The position numbers were made by a program, and so were the translations under genes. Below, piece by piece: positions 1-7,429 of a stretch of 64,000 nt of DNA. The DNA lies in NCBI RefSeq assembly GCF_042433055.1, contig NZ_JBHLWB010000004.1:178458-242457 (forward strand). The letters run 5' to 3'. Under the pieces are notes generated by a model, which was not told the DNA's origin, did not search any database, and saw nothing but the letters and a program-made list of their open reading frames with translations. Source of the DNA: Gallibacterium trehalosifermentans. Lineage in GTDB: Bacteria > Pseudomonadota > Gammaproteobacteria > Enterobacterales > Pasteurellaceae. How positions within the stretch are numbered: position 1 is the stretch's first letter; the number at the start of each line of letters is the position of its first letter.

Positions 1-2
1 AA

Positions 3-1001
3 CTGGAAGCGAATGTGATTCCAGCCTTGCTGAAATTGAAGGAAAAATACCGTTTTGTGATGGTCAGCAATCAAGATGGGCTGGGTACAGCGTCTTTCCC
101 ACAAGCGGATTTTGATAAGCCACACAACGCAATGATGCAGATTTTCAACTCACAAGGTATTCATTTTGATGAGGTGCTAATCTGCCCACATAAGCCTGAG
201 GATAACTGCGATTGTCGCAAACCGAAAGTGAAATTGCTGGAAAAATATATCAGCCGTCAGCTGTTCGACCCTGCGACAAGTTTTGTGATTGGCGACCGTG
301 CAACCGATGTGCAACTGGCAGAAAATTTGGGCATTCAGGCATTGCAATATCACCCTGAAAAGCTCAATTGGGATTTAATTGCGGAAAAATTACTCGGCGA
401 AGCCGTAACCAACATTGGCGAAAGACCGCCACGCTACGCCGAAGTCGCACGCAAAACCAAAGAAACCGACATCAACGTACAAATTTGGCTAGATGAAACC
501 GGTGTCAATCAAATCAGCACAGGCGTAGGCTTTTTCGACCATATGCTCGACCAAATCGCCACGCACGGCGGATTTAGAATGAATGTATCTTGCAAGGGCG
601 ATCTCTGGATCGATGAGCATCACACTGTAGAAGATACCTCCCTCGCTCTTGGCACAGCACTCAAACAAGCGATTGGTGACAAACGAGGTATTGCTCGTTT
701 TGGCTTTGTGTTACCCATGGACGAATGCAAAGCCGAATGTGCAATGGATCTCTCAGGCCGCCCATTTATCAAATTCAAGGCGGATTTCAAACGGGATAAA
801 GTCGGTGATTTCAGCACCGAATTAACCGAACATTTTTTCCAATCAATCGCTTTCACAATGCTGGCAACGCTACATTTAAAAGCGGATGGCGACAACGATC
901 ACCACAAAATCGAAAGCCTATTTAAAGTCTTCGGCAGAACGCTCCGACAAGCCATTCGCATCGAGGGCAACGAGCTACCAAGCTCTAAAGGTGTGTTGTA
1001 A
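3..1001 (+). CDS. hisB: Bifunctional histidinol-phosphatase / imidazoleglycerol-phosphate dehydratase, 5' end outside the window
   Basis: HisB carries out two steps of histidine synthesis: dehydration of imidazoleglycerol-phosphate and dephosphorylation of histidinol-phosphate, in the cytoplasm. The frame is open from base 3 with no start codon, so the gene enters from the left. By comparison with E. coli HisB (about 355 aa) roughly 30 N-terminal residues are missing, including the DxD nucleophile loop of the HAD phosphatase. What is visible of that domain includes the zinc loop CPHKPEDNCDC. The dehydratase half shows its metal-binding motifs FFDHMLDQIATHGG, DEHHTVED and DNDHHKIES and ends in the family-typical SSKGVL. 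Third codon positions favour C, and bases 541-660 are 61/120 G+C by hand count, clearly richer than most of the window. Identification is certain; the 5' end is not seen. Confidence 0.97.
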   Translation: MEANVIPALLKLKEKYRFVMVSNQDGLGTASFPQADFDKPHNAMMQIFNSQGIHFDEVLICPHKPEDNCDCRKPKVKLLEKYISRQLFDPATSFVIGDRATDVQLAENLGIQALQYHPEKLNWDLIAEKLLGEAVTNIGERPPRYAEVARKTKETDINVQIWLDETGVNQISTGVGFFDHMLDQIATHGGFRMNVSCKGDLWIDEHHTVEDTSLALGTALKQAIGDKRGIARFGFVLPMDECKAECAMDLSGRPFIKFKADFKRDKVGDFSTELTEHFFQSIAFTMLATLHLKADGDNDHHKIESLFKVFGRTLRQAIRIEGNELPSSKGVL

Positions 1002-1011
1002 TCTCACAACA

Positions 1012-1058
1012 AAGTGCGGTTGATTTTTGCAATATTTTATAAAAAATTGACCGCTTGT
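1012..1058. repeat. Two facing DNA-uptake words of different dialects (AAGTGCGGT and ACAAGCGGT) in a hairpin after hisB
   Basis: Seen: AAGTGCGGT on the plus strand at 1012-1020 and ACAAGCGGT on the minus strand at 1050-1058. They face each other, and GCGGT (1016-1020) can pair with ACCGC (1050-1054). Inside, ATTTTT (1023-1028) can pair with AAAAAAT (1041-1047). Known: the first word is the core of the Haemophilus-type uptake signal, the second of the Actinobacillus pleuropneumoniae type, and facing pairs often act as transcription terminators in this family. Inference: a hisB terminator built from uptake words. The T-run expected of a strong terminator is missing. Confidence 0.6.
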
Positions 1059-1079
1059 AACCCCAAAAATAGGTGAAAA

Positions 1080-1445
1080 ATGGAACTGAAGAACGCCATT
1101 ATTACAGATATTAAACAGATTATTGCGCAATCGCGTGAAAATGCGGTGCGTGCGGTGGATTTTCAACGTGTGCTGATGCACTGGCATATCGGTAAGCGAA
1201 TTTTTGAAGAAGAGCAACAAGGGCAAGATCGTGCCGATTATGGGGCTTATTTGATAAAGCTCCTTGCACAACAGCTTGAGCCTGAGTTTGGTTCGAGTTT
1301 TTCTTACCGAAATTTAAATTGGTATCGCCAGTTTTACCGCACTTTCCCAATTGTGAACGCACTGCGTTCACAATTGAATTGGACACAATATCGCCTGTTA
1401 TTGCGTTTAAATGACGAGGATAAACGTAGCTTTTATGTCGTTTAA
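1080..1445 (+). pseudogene. Truncated DUF1016 (YhcG-type) protein, N-terminal domain only
   Basis: The 121-residue product matches only the N-terminal winged-helix-like DUF1016_N domain: conserved stretches are LMHWHIGKRI, YGAYLIKLLAQQLEPEFG, SYRNLNWYRQFY and LNWTQYRLLLRL. Family members are usually about 340-375 aa and carry a C-terminal PD-(D/E)XK nuclease domain, which is absent. Homology stops at about SFY near 1437, followed by two codons and a stop, 10 bases before the 3' end of gabD on the other strand. Bases 1141-1200 are 32/60 G+C, unlike gabD (1561-1620, 21/60). I read this as a remnant cut by a recombination or deletion event. A short start-like context (AGGTGAAAAATGG) lies at 1080. 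It might still be translated, but nuclease function is not expected. Confidence 0.8.
1348..1376. repeat. Perfect 14-bp inverted repeat with 1-base centre inside the DUF1016 remnant
   Basis: CAATTGTGAACGCA (1348-1361) and its exact reverse complement (1363-1376) are separated by a single C. The repeat is inside the open frame and encodes the VNALRSQLN segment, so it is also protein-coding. There is no T-run after it. A minus-strand AAGTGCGGT uptake word lies just upstream at 1336-1344. Function unknown. Confidence 0.85.
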
Positions 1446-1455
1446 CTTGTGAATA

Positions 1456-2907
1456 TTAAATCTTCATACATAAATATTTCAATTCCATAAACTCATCTAT
1501 ACCGTGATGTGATCCTTCACGCCCAAGACCAGACTCTTTCACGCCACCAAATGGTGCCACCTCAGTTGAAATAATACCTTCATTAATGCCTACTATACCG
1601 TATTCTAATGCTTCACTGACACGCCAAATACGGCTCATATCTTTCGTATAAATATATGAAGCTAGACCAAACTCGGTATCATTTGCCATTTTGATTGCTT
1701 CTTCTTCGCTATCAAAACAGAATAATGGTGCTAATGGTGCAAAGGTTTCTTCTTTTGCCACTTTCATATCTTGCGTAACATTGGTTAAAATTGTTGGCTC
1801 AAAGAATGTCTCACCTAAGGCATGGCGTTTTCCTCCACAAATTTGGGTTGCCCCTTTGGCTAACGCATCAGCGATATGAGCTTCGATTTTTTTTACTGCA
1901 TTTTCTGTAATCAAGGGGCCGATTTCCACGCCTTGCTCAAAGGCAGAACCAATTTTCATTTGTTGTACTCGCGCAGTGAATTTTTCAACAAATGCCGCAT
2001 AGATACCCCGTTGTACATAAATTCGATTAGTGCAAACACAAGTTTGTCCTGCATTACGGAATTTTGAGGCAATCACGCCTTCAATCGCATTATCTAAATC
2101 CGCATCATCAAAAATAATGGAGGGGGCATTACCACCCAATTCTAAAGCAACTTTTTTCACCGTTGAGGCACATTGTTCCATTAAAATTTTGCCCACTCGA
2201 GTTGAACCTGTGAAAGTGAGTTTTTTTACAATGGAATGTTGGCTTAATACTTTGCCAATACCAACAGCATCTGTGCCAATCACTACATTAAATACGCCAG
2301 CAGGAACACCTGCCTGTTCAGCAAGTACGGCTAATGCTAAAGCAGATAAAGGTGTTTCTGGGGCAGGTTTTAGCACCATCGTACAGCCACTTGCTAATGC
2401 AGGTGCTGCTTTACGCGTGATCATTGCATTCGGGAAATTCCAAGGGGTAATGGCTGATACTACACCAATAGGCTGTTTAATTACCACAATGCGGCGATTG
2501 ATTTTATCTTGTGGAATGACTTCACCATAAGAACGTTTTGCTTCTTCGGCGAACCATTCCAAAAAACTTGCGCCATAAGCAATTTCACCACGGCTTTCTG
2601 TAATTGGTTTGCCTTGTTCTAAACTTAATAATTGCGCTAATTCTTCTTGATTTGCCATGACCAATTCAAACCAGCGGCGTAAAATTTGACCTCGTTCTTT
2701 GCCTGTTTTAGCTGCCCAAGCAGATTGTGCTTGTTGAGCTGCATAAAGTGCTTGTTCCGTTTCATTTATCCCTGCATCACTCACTTGGCAGAGAATTTCC
2801 CCTGTAGCAGGATTGGTTACAGGAAAAAGTTTGCCTGATTCAGCAGCGACAAATTGACCATTAATGTAGGATTGCGTGCGTAAGAGGGGGAATTGTGTCA
2901 TATCCAT
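1456..2907 (-). CDS. gabD: NADP-dependent succinate-semialdehyde dehydrogenase (aldehyde dehydrogenase family)
   Basis: Oxidises succinate semialdehyde (and probably related aldehydes) to succinate with NAD(P)+, cytoplasmic. The 483-aa protein aligns along its whole length with E. coli GabD (482 aa). Visible landmarks are the nucleotide-binding ITPWNFP, LVLKPAPETP-like and TFTGSTRVGK segments, the general-base motif ELGGNAP, and the catalytic cysteine in NAGQTCVCTNR near residue 290; the C-terminus has EVAPFGGVKESGLGREG. The start is set by AAGGAG seven bases upstream of the first ATG. No gabT or gabP lies nearby. It is convergent with the DUF1016 remnant, and upstream lies a 303-base gap before hpaC. 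The family is certain; the exact physiological aldehyde is inferred from similarity. Confidence 0.9.
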   Translation of the reverse strand: MDMTQFPLLRTQSYINGQFVAAESGKLFPVTNPATGEILCQVSDAGINETEQALYAAQQAQSAWAAKTGKERGQILRRWFELVMANQEELAQLLSLEQGKPITESRGEIAYGASFLEWFAEEAKRSYGEVIPQDKINRRIVVIKQPIGVVSAITPWNFPNAMITRKAAPALASGCTMVLKPAPETPLSALALAVLAEQAGVPAGVFNVVIGTDAVGIGKVLSQHSIVKKLTFTGSTRVGKILMEQCASTVKKVALELGGNAPSIIFDDADLDNAIEGVIASKFRNAGQTCVCTNRIYVQRGIYAAFVEKFTARVQQMKIGSAFEQGVEIGPLITENAVKKIEAHIADALAKGATQICGGKRHALGETFFEPTILTNVTQDMKVAKEETFAPLAPLFCFDSEEEAIKMANDTEFGLASYIYTKDMSRIWRVSEALEYGIVGINEGIISTEVAPFGGVKESGLGREGSHHGIDEFMELKYLCMKI

Positions 2908-3210
2908 GATCGGTCTCCTTTGTTTGTATTATGGAATCCATATTACAGGATTATTTAAAAATTGGTTGGGGTAATAAATACTTACCACTTTAGCAATTTC
3001 AAGTTCAATTTTGTAATGCTTTTTTGTTATCGATAAAATATTTTGCGCTAGGCAGCCGTGTTTTGGTAGGGGAAGAGAAATCTGAAGTGGAAAATGCCTT
3101 ACTTGACGAATTGAGATGATATTACTATCCTCAAGAGCTTTAATTCTATAACTAGTTTATGAATATCAGATAAGAGATCTGAGAGAGATAAAAATATTGA
3201 GGCAGTAGAA
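2908..3210. other. Intergenic region between divergent gabD and hpaC-like genes, with a possible gene remnant
   Basis: This 303-base gap must hold the divergent promoters of gabD and the flavin reductase, but I see no convincing -35/-10 pair. On the plus strand a 41-codon frame without a start codon runs from 2994 to the stop at 3117-3119 and ends in VENALLDELR. Its second half (about 3044-3090) is locally richer in G+C than its surroundings. I do not recognise the peptide. It may be the tail of a lost gene or chance. Confidence 0.4.
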
Positions 3211-3717
3211 ATGAGATCAAAGCAACAACTTACTCCAGCGCAACAAAATTTTCGTAATGCTATGGCACAAATGGCAGCAGCGGTAAATATCGTTACGACA
3301 TATGGTTCAGCGGGTACTTGCGGTCTTACTGCAACAGCGGTCTGTTCTATTACTGACACGCCTCCAACGGTGTTAGTGTGTGTTAATCGAAATAGTCAGA
3401 TGAATGAGGTGTTCCAACAAAATAAACAAGTTTGTATTAATGTGCTTTCGGCAGAGCAAGAAGAATTGGCTTATCATTTTGCGGGAATGCGAGAGAGTTC
3501 TATGGAAGAACGTTTTCGTATGGAAGTTTGGCAAGAAAAAGATGAACTAGAACACGCACCTGCATTAGTAGGTTCGCTTGCCAATTTACACGGTAGAATT
3601 ACTGCTGTTCATGATGTTGGTACGCATTCGCTATTTTTTGTTACCATCGATAAGATTGATATACATGAGGGCGCGGGATTAGTCTATTTCAATCGGACTT
3701 TCCAAACGGTGAAATAA
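3211..3717 (+). CDS. hpaC: HpaC-like flavin reductase (NAD(P)H:FMN/FAD oxidoreductase)
   Basis: Member of the small flavin reductase family. These enzymes reduce FMN or FAD with NAD(P)H and hand the reduced flavin to a partner monooxygenase. The 168-aa product has the size of E. coli HpaC (170 aa) and shares FRNAMAQMAAAVNIVTT, CGLTATAVCSITDTPPT, CINVLSAEQEELA, FAGM and the GTHSLFFV strand. HpaC normally supplies HpaB, the 4-hydroxyphenylacetate 3-monooxygenase, but no hpaB or other hpa gene is present next to it, so the electron acceptor here is unknown. The reading frame stands alone between gabD and a convergent ABC exporter, with a terminator hairpin directly downstream. The family is sure; the substrate-specific name is by similarity only. 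Confidence 0.8.
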   Translation: MRSKQQLTPAQQNFRNAMAQMAAAVNIVTTYGSAGTCGLTATAVCSITDTPPTVLVCVNRNSQMNEVFQQNKQVCINVLSAEQEELAYHFAGMRESSMEERFRMEVWQEKDELEHAPALVGSLANLHGRITAVHDVGTHSLFFVTIDKIDIHEGAGLVYFNRTFQTVK

Positions 3718-3724
3718 AAAATGA

Positions 3725-3749
3725 ATGTCGGATATATTGTATCCGACAT
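3725..3749. terminator. Intrinsic terminator after hpaC-like gene
   Basis: Perfect 10-bp stem ATGTCGGATA (3725-3734) / TATCCGACAT (3740-3749) with a 5-base loop, followed by CTTTT. It begins 8 bases after the hpaC stop and lies before the end of the convergent ABC transporter gene. Confidence 0.85.
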
Positions 3750-3759
3750 CTTTTATCCA

Positions 3760-5544
3760 TTACTGCAAAGCGTAATGTTGCCATTTTCCTTCGCCTAATA
3801 ATTGTAACAAATCAGTATGATGCTGATGTAAGGTTGAACGATGACCAATACTAATTAAAATCGTATTTGGTAAACGTTCAATTAATAATTGGTACGTTGC
3901 AAACTCTAAGCCCTCGTCCATACTAGATGTTGCTTCATCAAGGAATGCAACTTTGGGTTCAGCTAATAATAAACGAGCAATCGCGATGCGTTGTTGTTCG
4001 CCTAAAGAGAGAATTCTTGTCCAATCACGAGTTTCATCTAATTTTGTAATAAGATGAGGAAGCTGTACTGCTTTTAATATCTCTACTGCACGTTGGTGAT
4101 CATTTTCAACAATATCATTTGGATAATATAAGGTTGAACGCAAAGTACCTTGTGGCAAATAACTTTTTTGTGAGAGAAAGAGCGCCTCTTTTGGACAGCT
4201 AATTTTGCCACTGGAGTAAAGCCATAAGCCTGAAATAGTGCGTAATAATGTTGTTTTTCCTACACCTGAGGCGCCTTGAATTAATAAACGTTGCCCCATT
4301 TTTAGGGTTAAATTGAGTTGGTTTAATAAGGTTGTACCTTCAGTATTAAAAACAGATAGATCTGCAAAGACAATGTCATTATTGTCGTGGCTAATTTGTG
4401 CGATTTCATTTTGTTGGCAATTTTGGATTGCAGCAATGAATCCACTTAACCGTTCAAGGGTGGCACGATATCCAGTAAACGCATCATAACTATTACGGAA
4501 AAAGGATAGTGAGCTATGGACTTGCCCAAAAGCTTGGGCGGTTTGTATCATATCACCTAGTGTGATTTGTTTAGAGAAAAAGCGATGTGCCTGAATAATA
4601 AATGGGAAAATAACGGATACTTGGCTAACCACTAAGTTAAAACCAGAGAGTTTTAAGGTTCGATAAATTAATTGCCAAACATTATCAATAATGTGTTTAA
4701 ATTGTGCATTAAGCAGAATACGTTCTATTTTTTCACCTGAATAAAAAGCAATACTTTCCGCATATTCTTTGATGCGAATTAAAGAATAACGATAATCCGC
4801 ATTTAATTTTTCATTGGCAAAATTTAATTTGATAAGTGGACGCCCTAATTTAAAAGCAAAGACGCTGGTAATTAAGACATAAATAAATACAAGAAAGACC
4901 ATCATATGTGGAATTTCAACGCCAGCTATTGTCATTGCCCCAGAAAGATTCCATAAAATACCAGTGAAAGCAACAATCGAAACACAAGCACTAATCACAC
5001 CAGTGGAGAAACTCATTGAATTTTCAACATATGAGGTAATATCTTGTTGGATACGTTGATCTGGGTTATCTAGTTGGTTATAGGTATATTGTGTTTTGTA
5101 GTAACTTTGATCACTTAGCCAACGATCGAGAAATTGCTTATTTAGCCATTCTCGCCAATGAATATTAAATTTGCTTTTGACAAAATAAATTACGAGTACG
5201 TTAACGAGATTTATACCTGCAATGACACCAAAAACGATCATTTGTTGCCAGAATGCTTCTGCATTGAGATCTTGCAATGATTTGTACATATTGTTGTACC
5301 ATTGCGAAAAAATCACATCAATACGAACAGAGAGTAAGGTTAATAATACAATTATAGTAAAAGTTAGTAATGGTACAACCCCTTGTTTACCAAGAAAATA
5401 ATTTTTGGTGAGTTGCCAAAATTGATGTCCCCAACGGGTAAATTTAATGAGTAACATTAATGCGATAACAAAACAAATGCTACTAATAATGAAACTTTTA
5501 ACAATCCAAAAGAGCGAAGTGATTGCTTCTGACAGTAGATCCAT
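3760..5544 (-). CDS. SbmA/YddA-family ABC transporter, fused permease and ATPase
   Basis: Inner-membrane ABC protein of 594 aa with the ABC_membrane_2 type permease (about residues 1-340, including hydrophobic stretches near 20-35, 60-75 and 105-125) and a C-terminal ATPase. The ATPase shows Walker A GASGVGKTT at 424, the signature LSLGEQQR at 512 and Walker B VAFLDEA near 532. The permease half resembles E. coli YddA and the SbmA/BacA group, which move peptides or very-long-chain substrates; SbmA itself lacks the ATPase half. The substrate is not known. It is a single gene, convergent with hpaC and divergent from yidE. The start ATG at 5544 has only a weak ribosome site (AGG 11 bases upstream). 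The family call is firm, the cargo unassigned. Confidence 0.85.
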   Translation of the reverse strand: MDLLSEAITSLFWIVKSFIISSICFVIALMLLIKFTRWGHQFWQLTKNYFLGKQGVVPLLTFTIIVLLTLLSVRIDVIFSQWYNNMYKSLQDLNAEAFWQQMIVFGVIAGINLVNVLVIYFVKSKFNIHWREWLNKQFLDRWLSDQSYYKTQYTYNQLDNPDQRIQQDITSYVENSMSFSTGVISACVSIVAFTGILWNLSGAMTIAGVEIPHMMVFLVFIYVLITSVFAFKLGRPLIKLNFANEKLNADYRYSLIRIKEYAESIAFYSGEKIERILLNAQFKHIIDNVWQLIYRTLKLSGFNLVVSQVSVIFPFIIQAHRFFSKQITLGDMIQTAQAFGQVHSSLSFFRNSYDAFTGYRATLERLSGFIAAIQNCQQNEIAQISHDNNDIVFADLSVFNTEGTTLLNQLNLTLKMGQRLLIQGASGVGKTTLLRTISGLWLYSSGKISCPKEALFLSQKSYLPQGTLRSTLYYPNDIVENDHQRAVEILKAVQLPHLITKLDETRDWTRILSLGEQQRIAIARLLLAEPKVAFLDEATSSMDEGLEFATYQLLIERLPNTILISIGHRSTLHQHHTDLLQLLGEGKWQHYALQ

Positions 5545-5680
5545 TGTAATTACAACCTAGAATGATGAATTATTGCTATAAACCTGCCTATTTTGCCTAG
5601 AGATAACACTTTAAGCAAAAAATTTCTAAAAAAATTAGCAAAATTTGCCTTTGCTCAGTTTTTTTCCTGATAGAAAGCAA

Positions 5681-5686
5681 TATAAT
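5681..5686 (+). promoter_or_regulatory. Candidate -10 box for yidE
   Basis: A perfect TATAAT lies 39 bases before the yidE start, in the A+T-rich gap between divergent genes. No good -35 is found at the right distance (5658-5663 is GTTTTT), so the call rests on the -10 alone. Confidence 0.35.
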
Positions 5687-5725
5687 TTTGTACAGTTTAT
5701 TTTTTAACTATTAAGGAGTAGTTGT

Positions 5726-7384
5726 ATGAGTGATATTGCTATCACTATCAGTCTCCTATCGTTAGTTGCTGTACTTGGATTATGGATAGGACACTGGAAA
5801 ATTAGAGGGGTCGGTTTAGGGATTGGCGGTGTATTGTTTGGTGGGATATTAGTGTCTCATTTTACAACGCAATATGGCATTATCCTAGATCCGCATACTA
5901 TGCACTTTGTGCAAGAATTTGGCTTGATTCTGTTTGTTTATACCATTGGTATTCAAGTCGGTCCTGGTTTCTTCTCTTCACTACGATCATCTGGTTTAAA
6001 GCTTAATTTGTTTGCCATGATGATCGTTTTTTTAGGTGCCTTGTTAGTTGTTATTCTTTATAAAGGTTTTGGTCTAGAGTTGCCAGTGATCCTTGGAATC
6101 TTTTCTGGTGCAGTTACCAATACACCATCACTTGGTGCAGGTCAACAAATCCTTGCTGAGTTAGGGTTTACTAATATTACTGAAACAATGGGGACTGCTT
6201 ATGCAATGGCATATCCGTTTGGTATTTGCGGTATTTTACTGACGATGTGGTTCATTCGCTTGTTCTTCAAAATTAAAGTTGATCAGGAAGCAGCGGCATT
6301 TGAACGTGAAGTTAATCATGATAAAGATACGTTAAGTGCAATTAATGTACGAATTACTAACCCAAATCTTGAGGGACTTTGTATTCGTGAAATTCCAGGA
6401 TTAGAAGTAAAAGAAGTCATTTGTTCGCGCCTAAAACGAGGTAATACGTTGTTGGTACCGAAAGACGATACTATAGTGAATATCAATGATTATTTGCACT
6501 TAGTGGGTGAAGCAGCGGCATTACATCGTGTGCAATTAGTTGTGGGAGAATTAGCAGAAAGTGAGCTATTAACGACACGCGGGACTGATTTGCGTACTGT
6601 TCGCGTTGTTGTTACGAATGAACAAGTTTTAGGAAAGAAAATTTGTGATCTCAATATTCATCAAAAATATGAAGTGGTGATTTCGCGTTTAAACCGTGCT
6701 GGGGTGGAATTGGTTCCTAGCCAAAATACAAGTTTACAATTTGGGGACGTGTTAAACCTTGTCGGACGTTTAGATGCGATTGAAGCTGTTACTGCGATTA
6801 TTGGGAACGCACAGCAAAAACTACAACAAGTACAAATGTTGCCCGTATTTATTGGAATCGGTCTGGGGGTATTATTGGGATCTATTCCAGTACAAATTCC
6901 AGGTTTCCCTGTGGCGTTAAAACTGGGGCTTGCGGGCGGACCATTAGTTGTAGCCTTAATTTTAGCGAGAATTGGAAGTATTGGTAAGCTTTATTGGTTT
7001 ATGCCACCAAGTGCGAATTTAGCATTACGTGAAATTGGTATTGTTCTTTTCCTTGCCGTTGTTGGCTTGAAATCAGGGGGAAATTTCCTTGAATCATTAG
7101 TTGATGGTGATGGCGGAGAATGGGTACTTTACGGTATGTTAATCACGTTTATTCCGCTTTTTATTACGGGAATAGTGGCAAGACTATATGGCAAACTGAA
7201 TTATCTTACTCTCTGTGGCTTGCTTGCTGGTTCGATGACCGATCCACCAGCGCTTGCGTTTGCTAATGCAATTAAAGAAGAAAGTGGCGCGGCTTCTCTT
7301 TCTTATGCCACTGTGTATCCCTTAGTGATGTTCTTGCGGATTATCTCGCCACAGTTATTGGCGATATTGTTGTTTGCCCTTTAG
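5726..7384 (+). CDS. yidE: YidE-type putative transporter (AspT/RCK_C family)
   Basis: The 552-aa inner-membrane protein matches E. coli YidE (553 aa) from end to end. Layout: N-terminal membrane domain (about 1-185) with GPGFFSSLR and GAVTNTPSLGAGQQ, two cytosolic RCK_C/TrkA-C regulatory domains (about 190-275 and 280-360), and a second membrane domain (about 370-552) with IGSIGKLYWFMPPSANLALRE-like and GSMTDPPALAFAN motifs. The twin TNTP/TDPP repeats are the hallmark of the aspartate:alanine exchanger superfamily. The true substrate of YidE is unknown. AAGGAG lies 9 bases upstream of the start. It is monocistronic and closed by a bidirectional terminator shared with dsbD. Confidence 0.93.
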   Translation: MSDIAITISLLSLVAVLGLWIGHWKIRGVGLGIGGVLFGGILVSHFTTQYGIILDPHTMHFVQEFGLILFVYTIGIQVGPGFFSSLRSSGLKLNLFAMMIVFLGALLVVILYKGFGLELPVILGIFSGAVTNTPSLGAGQQILAELGFTNITETMGTAYAMAYPFGICGILLTMWFIRLFFKIKVDQEAAAFEREVNHDKDTLSAINVRITNPNLEGLCIREIPGLEVKEVICSRLKRGNTLLVPKDDTIVNINDYLHLVGEAAALHRVQLVVGELAESELLTTRGTDLRTVRVVVTNEQVLGKKICDLNIHQKYEVVISRLNRAGVELVPSQNTSLQFGDVLNLVGRLDAIEAVTAIIGNAQQKLQQVQMLPVFIGIGLGVLLGSIPVQIPGFPVALKLGLAGGPLVVALILARIGSIGKLYWFMPPSANLALREIGIVLFLAVVGLKSGGNFLESLVDGDGGEWVLYGMLITFIPLFITGIVARLYGKLNYLTLCGLLAGSMTDPPALAFANAIKEESGAASLSYATVYPLVMFLRIISPQLLAILLFAL

Positions 7385-7404
7385 GTTTATATGAAGGTTA
7401 ACTA

Positions 7405-7424
7405 AGCCCCACAGATGTGGGGCT
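7405..7424. terminator. Bidirectional terminator between yidE and dsbD
   Basis: Perfect 8-bp stem AGCCCCAC / GTGGGGCT with loop AGAT, followed by ATTTTTTATT on the plus strand; the minus-strand side reads into TTAGTTAACC, so termination is stronger for yidE. Confidence 0.85.
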
Positions 7425-7429
7425 ATTTT

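Noticed and set aside
620..895. Open frame on the opposite strand inside hisB
   Set aside because: It is antisense to conserved HisB motifs, has no ribosome site and no recognisable family; the many similar overlapping frames elsewhere were excluded for the same reason.
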